From contig NZ_JAJQXX010000018.1 of assembly GCF_028767025.1 (NCBI RefSeq), forward strand, positions 1 through 42,843: a stretch of DNA of 42,843 nt. Reading direction: 5' to 3'. Positions 1 to 9,240 of the stretch are shown in pieces; positions within the stretch are counted from its first letter, which is position 1; every line of letters starts with the position of its first letter. The DNA comes from Blautia sp. XA-2221 (lineage in GTDB: Bacteria; Bacillota; Clostridia; Lachnospirales; Lachnospiraceae). Below the pieces are notes generated by a model. The model ran no database searches, was not told the DNA's origin, and worked only from the letters and a program-made list of their open reading frames with translations. The translations under genes were made by a program, and so were the position numbers.

Positions 1-170
1 ATATCATCCGGTTCTACATATCCAAGACTTGCAGTTAAACTTCCCTGTGGATCCGCATCAATCAATAACACTTTTTTCCCTTGTCTTGCCAACCCAACTC
101 CAAGATTTAAAGTCGTTGTACTTTTTGCAACTCCGCCTTTCTGGTTTGCTACTGAAATAACCTTTCCCAT
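1..170 (-). CDS. ParA/Soj-family partition ATPase, N-terminal part (runs off the window)
   Basis: Only the first 56 codons are present; the gene continues beyond base 1. The translation begins [13 protein letters not shown] and carries the deviant Walker A motif KGGVAKST at residues 11-18 followed by the LIDADPQGS strand (Walker A'), the signature of the ParA/MinD/Soj ATPase family, which segregates plasmids, integrative elements or chromosomes by ATP-dependent DNA binding. The start ATG (168-170) overlaps the end of the upstream DUF6462 gene by 22 bases and follows a purine-rich GGGAGAAAGAAGA stretch, so the two are probably translationally coupled. Together with the neighbouring excisionase-like genes this looks like maintenance machinery of an integrated element rather than the chromosomal soj. 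Whether a ParB partner follows cannot be seen. Confidence 0.85.
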   Translation of the reverse strand, partial: MGKVISVANQKGGVAKSTTTLNLGVGLARQGKKVLLIDADPQGSLTASLGYVEPDD

Positions 171-406
171 TCTTCTTTCTCCCTTCTGATATTTTTCCGC
201 AGATATTTTTCAAATGTGCTTCGCTTAATTAGAACTTTTTTTCCAATCTTATAAACTGCTCCTGCCTTGTGAGATAATCTTACGATTGGCTTATATCCAA
301 GCTCATAATAATCCATAGCTTGTTTATAACTTATAAATTCATGTTGCATAAATTCTATATCTTCATCATCAATAAGATTAGAAAACATCCATACCTTTCC
401 ATGCAT
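149..406 (-). CDS. DUF6462-like small excisionase/MerR-type DNA-binding protein
   Basis: An 85-residue protein with the core [14 protein letters not shown] ... [19 protein letters not shown] ... FEKYL. That is the pattern I know from DUF6462 proteins of clostridial integrative elements: a small winged-helix/excisionase-like fold in which a helix-turn-helix is followed by a basic beta hairpin. The exact role is not established; relatives sit beside recombination or replication modules of mobile elements, so DNA binding at an element end or promoter is likely (inference). It is the second of two tandem homologues (next gene upstream 440-676) and overlaps the parA start. The basic residues [11 protein letters not shown] would suit DNA contact. 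The ATG at 404-406 is the only plausible start. Confidence 0.6.
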   Translation of the reverse strand: MHGKVWMFSNLIDDEDIEFMQHEFISYKQAMDYYELGYKPIVRLSHKAGAVYKIGKKVLIKRSTFEKYLRKNIRREKEEWERLFQ

Positions 407-439
407 CTCAAGTAAATTCCTTTCTCCGATTTTGTCATC

Positions 440-676
440 TTATTTTTCATGAAATTGTTCAAGATATTCATCAAAGATTTCTCTGTTTATCAAAACGATT
501 CCATCCATTCTGTAAATCGCACCCGCATCATTTGCAAGTTCCATCAACTTTTTATGTGACAGGCTATATACGATTTCTGCTTGTTGATAACGAAGAAATT
601 TTCTTCTAAGTCGACGGGCTTCTTCTTTTACCTCTGAACGCTTCTGTTGGTTATAGTACATATCTTCTGTTTTCAA
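440..676 (-). CDS. DUF6462-like small excisionase/MerR-type DNA-binding protein (second copy)
   Basis: A 78-residue paralogue of the next gene downstream. The shared pattern is RRKFLRYQQAEIVYSLS, then KLMELANDAGAIYRMDGIVLI, then IFDEYLEQF, which matches what I remember of DUF6462 (AGAIY-x-hydrophobic-x-x-VLIN). The N-terminus is strongly basic (KRSEVKEEARRLRRK). It is the first gene of a three-gene run (DUF6462, DUF6462, parA) transcribed away from lysS into the element, with a purine-rich AAAGGAGAAACAGATTTG stretch just upstream. The first codon pair may be TTG-AAA at 674-676 rather than ATG. Function is inferred only from fold and context. Confidence 0.6.
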   Translation of the reverse strand: MKTEDMYYNQQKRSEVKEEARRLRRKFLRYQQAEIVYSLSHKKLMELANDAGAIYRMDGIVLINREIFDEYLEQFHEK

Positions 677-730
677 ATCTGTTTCTCCTTTCAGCTTTTA
701 CTCGACCACAACGGACATTGTTAATGAATA

Positions 731-775
731 AAAAAAGGGCACTCTCTGAAAGATTTTTCTTTCAAAAAGTGCCCT
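731..775 (-). terminator. Rho-independent terminator between lysS and the element genes
   Basis: An 8-bp stem AGGGCACT/AGTGCCCT (736-743 with 768-775) is extended by an inner TGAAAG/CTTTCA pairing and is followed on the minus strand by seven T residues. It would stop lysS transcription before it enters the DUF6462 genes. Confidence 0.75.
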
Positions 776-853
776 CAACAATCTATATTGTTGGAGTAGT
801 ATTACTGACAACTAATCACCATTCTTCATGATGATTCATGTTGGAATACAAAT

Positions 854-894
854 TTGTTGTCAAATTGTTGTCAAAGAAAATTTTTGTTGTCAAA
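854..894. repeat. Three direct copies of TTGTTGTCAAA, likely integrase arm-type sites at an element end
   Basis: The 11-mer TTGTTGTCAAA occurs at 854-864, 865-875 (directly abutting) and 884-894, only 22 bases from the lysS stop codon. Clustered short direct repeats at the end of an integrated element, beside excisionase-like genes, are typical of the arm sites bound by tyrosine integrases. The core site and the other end are not in the window, so the role is an inference. Confidence 0.5.
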
Positions 895-915
895 TTGCGA
901 AGTATTTTTACTCAC

Positions 916-2865
916 TTAGTACAATTTTGCTCCTGCTGGAATCTTATCATCAAGAATCAAAACATTGAGTCCTTCTCTTCCTTCTACAAGGTGTGTAGCG
1001 GAGATGATCATACCACAAGAATCAATTCCCATCATCTTACGTGGTGGAAGGTTTGTGATTGCAAGCAATGTCTTTCCTACTAAGAATTCTGGCTCGTAAT
1101 AATCGTGAATTCCGCTTAAAATCACACGATCCACGCCACTTCCGTCGTCTAATACGAACTTCAGAAGCTTCTTAGATTTTGGAACTGCTTCACATTCTTT
1201 AACCTTTACAGCACGGAAATCTGACTTGCTGAATGTATCGAAATCAACCATATCTTTGAATAATGGTTCCACTTCTACATTAGAGAAATCGTATGTTTCT
1301 TTCACTTCAGCAATTGCTTTTTCCACTGTTTTTTCAACCGGAGCAGACTGTGCAGCATTGTTAGCTTCATTCTTTGCGGCTCCCATGCTCTTCATTGTCG
1401 GGAAAAGCAGTACATCTCTGATCGCCTGACTGTCAGTAAGAAGCATGCACATACGGTCGATTCCGAATCCGATTCCTCCTGTAGGAGGCATACCAAGCTC
1501 CAGAGCATGCATGAAGTCTTCATCTGTAGTGTTTGCTTCCTCATCTCCCTGTGCCAGAAGCTCTTCCTGTGCTTTAAAGCGCTCACGCTGGTCAATAGGG
1601 TCGTTCAGCTCGGAATATGCATTTGCCATTTCCCAGCCGTTCATAAAGAACTCAAAACGCTCTACATAATCCGGATTTTCCGGTTTTTTCTTTGTAAGAG
1701 GAGAAATCTCCACCGGATGATCCATAACGAAGGTCGGCTGGATCAGGTGATCCTCTACAAACTCCTCAAAGAACAGATTCAGGATATCGCCTTTCTTATG
1801 GCGTTCCTCGTACTGTACATGATGCTCGTCTGCTGCAGCTCTTGCTTCTTCCAGAGTATGGATCTCATTGAAATCTACACCGGAATACTTCTTAACAGCA
1901 TCAAGCATGGTAATTCTTTCAAACGGTTTACCCAGATCCATCTCAATTCCGTTATAACTGATCTTTGTTGTTCCCAGAACTTCCTGTGCAACATAACGGT
2001 AAAGATTTTCTGTCAGATCCATCATGCCGTGGTAATCTGTATATGCCTGATAAAGCTCCATCAGTGTAAATTCCGGATTATGACGGGTATCAAGTCCCTC
2101 ATTACGGAATACACGTCCGATTTCATATACTTTTTCCAGTCCGCCTACAATAAGACGTTTCAGATAAAGTTCCAGAGAGATACGAAGCTTCAGATCCTCG
2201 TCAAGAGCATTGAAGTGTGTCTCAAAAGGTCTTGCAGCGGCTCCGCCTGCATTGGAAACAAGCATAGGAGTCTCTACTTCCATAAATCCCTCGCCAGCCA
2301 GATAAGTACGGATAGCGCTTAAGATTTTAGAACGTTTGATGAAAGTATCCTTTACTTCCGGGTTCATGATAAGGTCCACATATCTCTGACGGTAACGGAG
2401 ATCTGTGTTTGTCAGACCATGGAATTTCTCCGGAAGGATCTGAAGGCTCTTGGACAGAAGAGTAACTTCTGCAGCATGGATAGAGATCTCGCCTGTTTTT
2501 GTGCGGAAAACCTCTCCTCTGATGCCGATCACATCACCTACGTCAAGTTTTTTGAAATCCTTATAAGCTTCCTCTCCCAGACTGTCTCTTGCCACATAGG
2601 ACTGAATACTTCCTTCCAGATCCTGTACATGACAAAAAGAAGCTTTTCCCATTACACGTTTGGACATCATACGGCCCGCTACTGTAACTGTCTGACTTTC
2701 AAGCTCATCGAAATGATCTTTAATTTCCTGGCTATGATGTGTCACATCATATTTTACGATTTTGAACGGGTCTTTCCCGTTTGCCTGCAGATCTGCCAGC
2801 TTTTCCCGGCGGACCTTCAGCAACTGGTTCAGATCCTGTTCCTGCTGCTTCTTCTGCTCTGCCAC
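916..2865 (-). CDS. lysS: Lysyl-tRNA synthetase (class II) with a C-terminal tRNA-binding domain
   Basis: A 649-residue enzyme that charges tRNA-Lys with lysine using ATP. The N-terminal OB-fold anticodon-binding domain (about residues 55-160) contains [14 protein letters not shown]. The catalytic core shows motif 2 ([14 protein letters not shown], about residue 255) and motif 3 ([12 protein letters not shown], near residue 470). Standard bacterial LysS ends soon after motif 3 at about 490-500 residues. Here a roughly 110-residue extension (from about 540, [14 protein letters not shown] ... [11 protein letters not shown] ... [11 protein letters not shown]) matches the EMAPII/Trbp111-type OB fold found at the C-terminus of MetG, joined by an Ala/Glu-rich linker. 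Similar fusions are known to me from Lachnospiraceae. It is downstream of greA by 61 bases, probably one transcript. The stop codon abuts the mobile-element end. Confidence 0.96.
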   Translation of the reverse strand: MAEQKKQQEQDLNQLLKVRREKLADLQANGKDPFKIVKYDVTHHSQEIKDHFDELESQTVTVAGRMMSKRVMGKASFCHVQDLEGSIQSYVARDSLGEEAYKDFKKLDVGDVIGIRGEVFRTKTGEISIHAAEVTLLSKSLQILPEKFHGLTNTDLRYRQRYVDLIMNPEVKDTFIKRSKILSAIRTYLAGEGFMEVETPMLVSNAGGAAARPFETHFNALDEDLKLRISLELYLKRLIVGGLEKVYEIGRVFRNEGLDTRHNPEFTLMELYQAYTDYHGMMDLTENLYRYVAQEVLGTTKISYNGIEMDLGKPFERITMLDAVKKYSGVDFNEIHTLEEARAAADEHHVQYEERHKKGDILNLFFEEFVEDHLIQPTFVMDHPVEISPLTKKKPENPDYVERFEFFMNGWEMANAYSELNDPIDQRERFKAQEELLAQGDEEANTTDEDFMHALELGMPPTGGIGFGIDRMCMLLTDSQAIRDVLLFPTMKSMGAAKNEANNAAQSAPVEKTVEKAIAEVKETYDFSNVEVEPLFKDMVDFDTFSKSDFRAVKVKECEAVPKSKKLLKFVLDDGSGVDRVILSGIHDYYEPEFLVGKTLLAITNLPPRKMMGIDSCGMIISATHLVEGREGLNVLILDDKIPAGAKLY

Positions 2866-2926
2866 TTCCGTACCTCCTTGTTTTGTAAATATTCTGTGTT
2901 TACTTCGTTCGTGCTTTCTTTCCTCG

Positions 2927-3409
2927 CTACACGTTGCGCTGGATTTCCAGAACTTTGTACTTCATGATTCCCGCAGGCATTTCAACTTCCACAATATCTC
3001 CTGTGTGAGCGCCGATCAGCGCTTTTCCTACCGGAGACTCATTGGAGATTTTGCCTTCCAGACTGTTTGCCTCTGTGGAACCTACAATTTTTAATTCCAT
3101 ATCTTCTTCAAAGTCATAGTCATGGACTTTAACCTTACAGCCAACGCTGATACGGTCCAGATCTACCTCATCCTCAACAACGACTTCTGCATTTTTCAGT
3201 ATTTTTTCAATTTCTTCAATACGTGCTTCGATGTCTCTCTGTTCATCTTTCGCTGCATCATACTCTGCATTCTCCGAAAGATCGCCCTGTTCTCTGGCTT
3301 CTTTGATTTTTTCAGCTACTTCTTTTCTTTTTACTACCTTTAAATCATGCAGCTCTTCCTCTAATTTTTTAAGTCCTGCATAGGTTAGTAAGTTTTTCTT
3401 TTCTTCCAT
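2927..3409 (-). CDS. greA: Transcription elongation factor GreA
   Basis: A 160-residue protein of the usual GreA length. GreA enters the secondary channel of RNA polymerase and stimulates cleavage of backtracked transcripts. The N-terminal antiparallel coiled coil is visible ([17 protein letters not shown] ... [21 protein letters not shown]), with the acidic tip signature [10 protein letters not shown] that positions the catalytic Mg ion. The C-terminal FKBP-like domain includes GCKVKV and [13 protein letters not shown]. Its own consensus promoter lies 106 bases upstream, and lysS follows it. Confidence 0.96.
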   Translation of the reverse strand: MEEKKNLLTYAGLKKLEEELHDLKVVKRKEVAEKIKEAREQGDLSENAEYDAAKDEQRDIEARIEEIEKILKNAEVVVEDEVDLDRISVGCKVKVHDYDFEEDMELKIVGSTEANSLEGKISNESPVGKALIGAHTGDIVEVEMPAGIMKYKVLEIQRNV

Positions 3410-3514
3410 ATTACCTTACTCCCTTTCAATATCCGTAGACTATTGGACATCAGCTCCCAGATACATAATACCGCCAAAAAGGCAGTCTTATTCTAGGATA
3501 TTCACAATTTCAGT

Positions 3515-3543
3515 ATTATACCCAAATATGCCTCTGTTGTCAA
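3515..3543 (-). promoter_or_regulatory. Consensus sigma-A promoter of greA-lysS
   Basis: On the minus strand TTGACA (3543-3538), a 17-bp spacer and TATAAT (3520-3515) form a perfect consensus promoter, placed directly after the dusB terminator. The predicted start is near 3508, giving a leader of about 100 bases before greA. Confidence 0.85.
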
Positions 3544-3545
3544 GC

Positions 3546-3578
3546 AAAAAAGCGCCTGATTCCCCCTTGTTTCAGGCG
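3546..3578 (-). terminator. Rho-independent terminator of the dusB operon
   Basis: CGCCTGA/TCAGGCG stem (3572-3578 with 3553-3559) followed on the minus strand by C and TTTTTT. It ends the long minus-strand gene block upstream of the greA promoter. Confidence 0.85.
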
Positions 3579-3595
3579 AAAATCCGGCACCTTTT

Positions 3596-4588
3596 TTATT
3601 GCGCTTGATCCCTCTGATTCTGTTCTGTCATACGGTCCAAAAGCGCTTCCAACTCCTGATAACCGGAAATAAGATTCGACTCTCTTCTGAGTCCTGCGCT
3701 GTGTCTCATTCCGGCCGTATACCAGGCCACATGCTTTCTCATTTCCCGTATTCCTGTAAATTCTCCTTTTTTCTCGATCTGCCAGCGGGCATGACGAAGA
3801 ATTTCTTCCCTGAGTTCCTCTGCAGACGGTCTTGCCAGCTTCTCTCCTGTAGAAAAATAATGGACCATTTCCCGGAAGATCCACGGATTTCCACGAACTG
3901 CCCGTCCGATCATCACAGCATCACATCCGGTTTCTTTCAAAAGAGCTTCTGCTTTTTCCGGAGAATCCACATCTCCGTTTCCAATTACCGGAACAGATAC
4001 CGCCTCCTTGATCCTGCGGATTGTATCCCAGTCTGCATGCCCGGAATAATACTGCTGTCTTGTTCTTCCGTGAACTGCAATAGCCGCCGCGCCGGAATCT
4101 TCCATGATCCTGGCAATCTCTACCGGATCTACAGGAAATCCCTCAAATCCTATCCTCATTTTTACTGTAACCGGTTTTTTCACTGCCTGTGAAACAGCAG
4201 TTACAATCTTTCTGATCAGCTCCGGATTTTTCAGAAGCGCAGACCCTTCTCCGTTGTTTACAACCTTTGGCACCGGACAGCCCATATTAATATCCAGAAT
4301 ATCAAAGGGCTGATCTTCAATACTTTTTGCCACCTCAGCCATCAGCTCCGGCTCACTGCCAAAAAGCTGAAGAGATACTGGATGCTCTGAAGGGTCGATT
4401 TCCATAAGGGCTGCTGTATTTTTGTTATGAAAGGAGATTGCTTTTGCACTGACCATTTCTGTGCAGAGCAGTCCTGCCCCCTGTTCTTTGCAAAGCTTTC
4501 GAAAAGGCAGGTCTGTCACTCCTGCCATAGGAGCCAGTACAAACGGATTTTCTATTTCAACCTGACCGATTTTCCACCTCATATCCAT
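3596..4588 (-). CDS. dusB: tRNA-dihydrouridine synthase, DusB type
   Basis: A 330-residue FMN enzyme that reduces specific uridines in the tRNA D-loop to dihydrouridine. It begins with VEIENPFVLAPMAGVTDLPFR, the FMN-binding strand of the Dus TIM barrel. The catalytic cysteine sits in DINMGCPVPKV (about residue 103). The substrate and flavin motif KMRIGFEG, the AIAVHGRTRQQYYSG segment and the phosphate-binding VIGNGDV and VMIGRAVRGNPW loops follow, and the C-terminal four-helix domain is complete. DusB is the usual Dus of Firmicutes. The gene follows the DUF6145 gene by three bases and is the last of its operon. Start ATG at 4588 has GGAGA nine bases upstream; an in-frame ATG two codons on is also possible. 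Confidence 0.94.
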   Translation of the reverse strand: MDMRWKIGQVEIENPFVLAPMAGVTDLPFRKLCKEQGAGLLCTEMVSAKAISFHNKNTAALMEIDPSEHPVSLQLFGSEPELMAEVAKSIEDQPFDILDINMGCPVPKVVNNGEGSALLKNPELIRKIVTAVSQAVKKPVTVKMRIGFEGFPVDPVEIARIMEDSGAAAIAVHGRTRQQYYSGHADWDTIRRIKEAVSVPVIGNGDVDSPEKAEALLKETGCDAVMIGRAVRGNPWIFREMVHYFSTGEKLARPSAEELREEILRHARWQIEKKGEFTGIREMRKHVAWYTAGMRHSAGLRRESNLISGYQELEALLDRMTEQNQRDQAQ

Positions 4589-4591
4589 GGA

Positions 4592-4990
4592 TTAGTCTCC
4601 GTTTTCCACAGGATCCACAGATTTTTTCCCCGAATCCTCTGATTCACCAGTGCTTTCCTCTTCCGGTGTTTCTCCGAGGAAAAATACACGGTAGTACATT
4701 TCCAGGGATTCCAGAAGTTCTCTTTTTTCACTCTGAAGCTGCTTGATCTTTAATACGCTTCCAATTTCGTCATACATGGCGTCTGCGTCAAGGGCCTCTG
4801 TCTTAAACTGAAGATTTCCTTCTTCATCAAACTCCAGCGTCAGAATTCCGCCGATATCTTCCGTATAAAGAACACACATAATCTGAAGTTCCTGCTTTAC
4901 AGCATCCGGCAGAGAGCTGAAATCCTGATTAAAATAATATTTCTGCTCATAGGCACTGGCGCCGCAGAGCACGATTTTATCCTGATACAT
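4592..4990 (-). CDS. Conserved hypothetical protein, DUF6145-like
   Basis: A 132-residue soluble acidic protein. The N-terminal half (MYQDKIVLCGASAYEQKYYFN, then LPDAVKQELQIMCVLYTEDIGG, then LTLEFDEEGNL) reads as a compact alpha/beta domain. A helix rich in K, Q and E follows (about residues 78-100), and the tail is disordered and very acidic (EEESTGESEDSG). I recognise it from memory as the Lachnospiraceae family DUF6145; no function is known to me. It sits between birA and dusB with a strong AGGAGG site and the dusB start only three bases after its stop, so a role linked to translation or tRNA modification is conceivable but not shown. Confidence 0.7.
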   Translation of the reverse strand: MYQDKIVLCGASAYEQKYYFNQDFSSLPDAVKQELQIMCVLYTEDIGGILTLEFDEEGNLQFKTEALDADAMYDEIGSVLKIKQLQSEKRELLESLEMYYRVFFLGETPEEESTGESEDSGKKSVDPVENGD

Positions 4991-5109
4991 TCCTGAATAT
5001 TCCTCCTGATGTTTCTCTTATTTCGTTACTGTTCACGATCTTCACAGCAACGACTTATCCCTGTACCATTTACAGAATATGTTTCTTCTGTGTGAATTTG
5101 AAAATCACA

Positions 5110-5904
5110 TTACACATAACTGTACAGACCTCTTACAGATACTTCTCCGGCACGGACGATCTGGATTTTTCCCTGTTCATCCCTTACCAGAAGTTCTCCC
5201 TGTTGGTTGATTCCCAGAGCCGTGCCTTCCCACGGATGATTCGGATCAAGAATACGGACAGGCTGGTTTCTGTTTGCCAGAAGCTGATTGTACTCCTCTA
5301 TCATTCCGGAAAGATCACAGGTCCGGATAAATTTCTCGTAATTTTTTTCAAAGCTTTCCAGAATCCGAGCCAGAACCTGAACCCTGTCATATGTCTTTCC
5401 TGTTTCCAGATAAAGAGAGGTTGCCTTATCCTGAAGTTCTGTGGGAATTTCTTTTAGATTTACATTAATCCCCACACCAATGACAACTTCCCGTATTTTA
5501 TTTCCGTTCAGCCCCATTTCCGTAAGAATCCCACAGATCTTTCTGCGGGACATTACTACATCATTTGGCCACTTAATCGATACCTGTACTCCCAGCTTCT
5601 CCACTGCCTGAGCAACGCTCAATCCCATAACCACAGTCAGCATAGATGCATACTGCGGTTCAAACTCAGGTTTCAGAAGAAGAGACATCATGACAGAGCT
5701 GCCCTCCGGAGCCTGCCAGCGTCTTCCCAGCCGGCCTTTTCCTGCGTTTTGGAATTCTGCCACAGCAAGAGTTCCATGCTGCGCGCCCTCCCTGGACAGC
5801 CTTTTTGCCCATTCGTTGGTAGAGTCTGTTTCTTTTGCAAAATGGACGGTTTTGCCCGCCCATTTTGTCCTGATTTCTTTTAAAATTGTTTCCTGATCAT
5901 ACAT
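5110..5904 (-). CDS. birA: Biotin--[acetyl-CoA-carboxylase] ligase, monofunctional
   Basis: A 264-residue enzyme that activates biotin with ATP and attaches it to the biotin carboxyl carrier domain of carboxylases. The catalytic domain begins almost at once. TDSTNEWAKRL and the biotinyl-AMP loop GKGRLGRRWQAPEGS (about residues 53-67) are clear, followed by SIKWPNDV (the lysine that contacts biotinyl-AMP) and GILTEM. The C-terminal SH3-like domain (WEGTALGINQQGELLV) is present. The N-terminal helix-turn-helix of bifunctional BirA is absent, so this is a group I ligase without repressor function. Its ATG overlaps the argF stop by one base (TAATG), indicating translational coupling. Confidence 0.93.
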   Translation of the reverse strand: MYDQETILKEIRTKWAGKTVHFAKETDSTNEWAKRLSREGAQHGTLAVAEFQNAGKGRLGRRWQAPEGSSVMMSLLLKPEFEPQYASMLTVVMGLSVAQAVEKLGVQVSIKWPNDVVMSRRKICGILTEMGLNGNKIREVVIGVGINVNLKEIPTELQDKATSLYLETGKTYDRVQVLARILESFEKNYEKFIRTCDLSGMIEEYNQLLANRNQPVRILDPNHPWEGTALGINQQGELLVRDEQGKIQIVRAGEVSVRGLYSYV

Positions 5905-6905
5905 TATCTGTTCTCCGGCTGGCCCAGAGTGGCAACCATCACAGCCTTGATCGTGTGCATACGGTTTTCTGCCTCGTCAAACACAAGGGACTGCGGGGAT
6001 TCAAATACCTCGTCAGTTACTTCCATATCTGTCAGATTAAAGCGCTCGCCCATTTCTTTTCCGATCTTTGTTTTAAGATCATGGAAAGCAGGAAGGCAGT
6101 GAAGGAAAATTGCTTTCTCTCCGGCATTTTTCATAACTTCCTTTGTTACCTTATAAGGAGTCAGGTCACGGATACGCTCTTCCCATACCTGGTCAGGCTC
6201 TCCCATGGATACCCACACATCTGTATAAATAACATCTGCATTTCTGGTTCCCTCTTCTACATTTTCTGTAAGAGTAATGGTTCCTCCTGACTCTGCAGCA
6301 TAGGTGCGGCAAAGTTCTACAAGCTCCTTATCCGGGAAATATTTTTTGGAGGTGCAGGCAACAAAGTGCATTCCCAGCTTCGCACAGGCGATCATAAGAG
6401 AATTTCCCATATTATAGCGGGCATCGCCCATGTATACAAGACGGATTCCTTTCAGTTCCCCAAAATGCTCACGGATCGTAAGCATATCAGCCAGCATCTG
6501 TGTTGGATGATATTCATTTGTCAGTCCATTCCATACCGGCACTCCCGCATGAGCGGCAAGTTCTTCAACAACTTCCTGTCCAAAGCCTCTGTACTCGATT
6601 CCGTCATACATTCTGCCAAGAACTCTGGCTGTATCTGCAATACTTTCTTTTTTACCGATCTGGGAACCTGAAGGATCCAGATAAGTGCTTCCCATACCAA
6701 GATCATGAGCAGCTACTTCAAAAGCACATCTGGTTCTTGTACTTGTTTTTTCAAAAATAAGCGCAATATTTTTTCCTTTATAATACTCATGAAGCTCTCC
6801 GGCTTTTTTCTTTCCCTTCAGATCTGCTGCAAGATCAATAAGATACAGAATCTCATCCGGTGTAAAATCCTTCAGTGTCAGGAAATTCCGTCCCTTTAAA
6901 TTCAT
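5904..6905 (-). CDS. argF: Ornithine carbamoyltransferase
   Basis: A 333-residue enzyme that makes citrulline from ornithine and carbamoyl phosphate (anabolic arginine synthesis, or the catabolic direction in deiminase pathways). The carbamoyl-phosphate signature [13 protein letters not shown] is at about residues 52-64, [12 protein letters not shown] and the HPTQ-like YHPTQMLAD follow, and the ornithine-side motifs DVWVSMG and [10 protein letters not shown] are complete. No other arg genes are adjacent. The next gene, birA, overlaps its stop by one base. Without arcA or arcC neighbours the sequence alone does not decide between an anabolic and a catabolic role. Confidence 0.95.
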   Translation of the reverse strand: MNLKGRNFLTLKDFTPDEILYLIDLAADLKGKKKAGELHEYYKGKNIALIFEKTSTRTRCAFEVAAHDLGMGSTYLDPSGSQIGKKESIADTARVLGRMYDGIEYRGFGQEVVEELAAHAGVPVWNGLTNEYHPTQMLADMLTIREHFGELKGIRLVYMGDARYNMGNSLMIACAKLGMHFVACTSKKYFPDKELVELCRTYAAESGGTITLTENVEEGTRNADVIYTDVWVSMGEPDQVWEERIRDLTPYKVTKEVMKNAGEKAIFLHCLPAFHDLKTKIGKEMGERFNLTDMEVTDEVFESPQSLVFDEAENRMHTIKAVMVATLGQPENR

Positions 6906-6951
6906 AATCCTCTCTCCTCTTTTATCTGATTGCTCCTGTAAAAATTTCAGA

Positions 6952-7917
6952 TCATTCCTGATCCAGAACTACTTTCTCCAGAAGCTCTTTTTTATCATCT
7001 GTAACAAATTCCTTCAGAGATGTAGCAAGACCTGCCAGTCCCTGAAGCTCGGAAGGAATAATGATCTTTGTTGCTCTTCCGTCTGCTGCTTTTGTAAATG
7101 CTTCCAGACTCTTCAGAGTAAGAACTGCCTGGTCAGCGCCTGCTTCACGGATCATTCGGATACCTTCTGCATTGGCGTTCTGAACTTTAAGAACTGCCTC
7201 CGCCTGTCCTTCCGCCTCTCTGATCATACGCTCTTTCTGTGCCTCGGCACGAAGGATAGCTGCCTGTTTTTCTGCCTCTGCATCAAGGATCGCAGACTGT
7301 TTTTTACCTTCCGCAACAAGGATTGTGGATCTTTTTTCGCCCTCTGCAATAAGGATCGCTTCACGGCGTTCACGCTCTGCCTTCATCTGTTTTTCCATTG
7401 CATCCTGGATTGCTGCAGGAGGAATGATATTTTTCAGCTCTACTCTGTTGACCTTGATGCCCCACGGGTCTGTAGCCACATCAAGAGATGCGCGCATTCT
7501 GGTATTGATCACTTCACGGGAAGTCAGAGTTTCATCCAGTTCCATATCACCGATAATATTACGGAGTGTTGTTGCAGAAAGATTTTCGATTGCCATGATC
7601 GGATTTTCCACACCGTAGGCAAAAAGCTTCGGATCTGTGATCTGGAAAAACACAACCGTATCGATCTGCATGGTTACGTTATCTTTGGTAATTACAGGCT
7701 GCGGCGGGAAATCCACTACCTGCTCCTTTAAATTAACTCTGCGGGCAACACGCTCAATAAAAGGCATTTTAAAATGGATACCTGTATTCCATGTTGTTTT
7801 ATATGCGCCAAGACGTTCCAGAACAATCGCATACGCCTGCGGAACAATCTTGATGCAGGATGCTGCTACCAGCAACGCAATGATTCCTACAATAACAATG
7901 AAAACAAGAAATGTCAT
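6952..7917 (-). CDS. SPFH/Band 7 (stomatin/paraslipin-like) membrane protein
   Basis: A 321-residue protein with one N-terminal membrane segment ([19 protein letters not shown]). An SPFH domain follows ([41 protein letters not shown]; residues about 25-190). The long alanine/glutamate-rich helix typical of these proteins has heptad-like repeats ([19 protein letters not shown]...). SPFH proteins oligomerise into cage- or raft-like membrane structures and often modulate membrane proteases. The gene starts one base after nfeD; the SPFH-NfeD pair is a known conserved operon in which NfeD is thought to partner the SPFH protein. Confidence 0.9.
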   Translation of the reverse strand: MTFLVFIVIVGIIALLVAASCIKIVPQAYAIVLERLGAYKTTWNTGIHFKMPFIERVARRVNLKEQVVDFPPQPVITKDNVTMQIDTVVFFQITDPKLFAYGVENPIMAIENLSATTLRNIIGDMELDETLTSREVINTRMRASLDVATDPWGIKVNRVELKNIIPPAAIQDAMEKQMKAERERREAILIAEGEKRSTILVAEGKKQSAILDAEAEKQAAILRAEAQKERMIREAEGQAEAVLKVQNANAEGIRMIREAGADQAVLTLKSLEAFTKAADGRATKIIIPSELQGLAGLATSLKEFVTDDKKELLEKVVLDQE

Positions 7918-7918
7918 A

Positions 7919-8368
7919 TTAACCCTCCTTTACTTCCTCTACAATAAGTTTTACACCCTGTACCGCTTTGATCACCACCACTGCTTTTTCCGGAATCTTC
8001 ATTTCATCAGATTCTGTTCTTGCCATCCATTCCACATCTCCTACCTTCACCTGTCCGGTCTGGTCCAGATTGCTGATTTCCTGGATAACAACTGCCTTTT
8101 CTCCGATCAGACTGTTTACATTCGTACGCTCCACTCCTCTGTTCATATACCGGACTGCCAGTGGCCTGGTAAAAATAAGAAGTATTACTGACACGGCAAA
8201 AAACAGGATCCACTGAACTGCCTGACCTGCCCCCAGACCTGAAGCAATCGCCGCCACCAGAGCGCCGCCTGCAAACCAGATCGTTGTCAGACCTACCGTA
8301 AAAGCTTCAATAATCAGAAAAAGCGCCACGATTCCAAGCCACATAAACGGCTCCATAACGAACTCCAT
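7919..8368 (-). CDS. NfeD family membrane protein
   Basis: A 149-residue protein (start chosen at 8368 because GGGAGGA lies six bases upstream; a longer frame to 8488 lacks a ribosome site). Three hydrophobic segments (MWLGIVALFLIIEAFTVGL; IWFAGGALVAAIASGL; WILFFAVSVILLIF) are followed by a soluble OB-fold domain (NSLIGEKAVVIQEISNL ... GQVKVGDVEWMARTES). This is the short NfeD form that lacks the serine-protease domain. It precedes the SPFH gene by one base, so the two are surely co-expressed and probably form a membrane complex. Confidence 0.88.
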   Translation of the reverse strand: MEFVMEPFMWLGIVALFLIIEAFTVGLTTIWFAGGALVAAIASGLGAGQAVQWILFFAVSVILLIFTRPLAVRYMNRGVERTNVNSLIGEKAVVIQEISNLDQTGQVKVGDVEWMARTESDEMKIPEKAVVVIKAVQGVKLIVEEVKEG

Positions 8369-8406
8369 GAAATTCCTCCCTTCCACAAAGTATTTCAGAG
8401 GTATAC

Positions 8407-9186
8407 TTAACCTCTTCGCTGTCTTGCCGCCTCGTACATCAAGATACCGGCAGCCATCGCTGCATTCAGAGATTCCACCTGACCGCACATGGGGATCCGG
8501 ATCAGACAGTCCGCCGCTCCTGCAGCTTCCTCTGTCAGTCCCTTGCCCTCATTTCCTATGAGAAAAGCAGTTCCCCCGGTATAGTCTTCCTCATGATAGG
8601 CATTTTTACCCTGCAGATGTGCGGCAAAAAAACGGATTCCTGTGTCCTGGATCATCTCTTTCAGAGATACCACATCCTCCACATATACAAAAGGCATTCT
8701 GTATACTGATCCCATTGTAGCACGGATCACTTTGGGATTTGTAATATCCACGCAGGTTTTTGTAAGAAAAATACCATCCACGCCTGCTCCTTCTGCGGTA
8801 CGGAAAATGGTTCCCGCATTTCCCGGATCCTGCAGATCTTCCAGAACCATGATCAGAGGTTTTTTTCCTTTCAGAATAGTTTCAGGCTCATAAGACGGCT
8901 TCCGAAGAACAGTCATAACCCCCTGAGGTGTCTGGGTATCGCTCATCTGTCTGAAAACAGAATCTGTTACCGTCTCCCACTCTGTCCGGGAAGCTTTTTC
9001 CATCACCTCTGCGTCCTGTTTTTCCACAGTCTCTGAAACATAAACCTTTTCGATCCAGTGAAGAGGCGCCTCCAGAAACATCTTTCTTCCTTCTGCAATA
9101 AAGAGTCCCTGTTCCCGTCTTGCCTTCGCCTTCTGATTCAGTTTCATGATATTTTTTACCTGATTATTCTGTAAACTGGTGATCAT
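8407..9186 (-). CDS. SpoU/TrmH-family RNA 2'-O-methyltransferase
   Basis: A 259-residue SAM-dependent enzyme that methylates the 2'-hydroxyl of a ribose in rRNA or tRNA. Residues about 1-95 form the L30e-like RNA-binding substrate domain (QNNQVKNIMKLNQKAKARREQ ends its first helix). The SPOUT knot shows motif 1 (LQDPGNAGTIFRTAEG), motif 2 (FLIGNEGKGL) and motif 3 (IPMCGQVESLNAAMAAGI). The exact target base cannot be read from sequence. The ATG at 9186 was preferred because AAAGGAG lies directly before it, whereas the upstream in-frame ATG overlaps that ribosome site. It follows pfkA by 54 bases. Confidence 0.92.
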   Translation of the reverse strand: MITSLQNNQVKNIMKLNQKAKARREQGLFIAEGRKMFLEAPLHWIEKVYVSETVEKQDAEVMEKASRTEWETVTDSVFRQMSDTQTPQGVMTVLRKPSYEPETILKGKKPLIMVLEDLQDPGNAGTIFRTAEGAGVDGIFLTKTCVDITNPKVIRATMGSVYRMPFVYVEDVVSLKEMIQDTGIRFFAAHLQGKNAYHEEDYTGGTAFLIGNEGKGLTEEAAGAADCLIRIPMCGQVESLNAAMAAGILMYEAARQRRG

Positions 9187-9240
9187 GGAAATCTCCTTTT
9201 TATACACAATAGAGGCCGCCTGACGGTAGCCTCCGTTGTA

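Noticed and set aside
1507..2322. 271-codon plus-strand open frame
   Set aside because: Antisense to lysS, cysteine- and phenylalanine-rich shadow with no recognisable motif.
8369..8488. Longer N-terminus for NfeD
   Set aside because: The extra 40 codons are polar, have no ribosome site and overlap the methyltransferase end; the start at 8368 has GGGAGGA.
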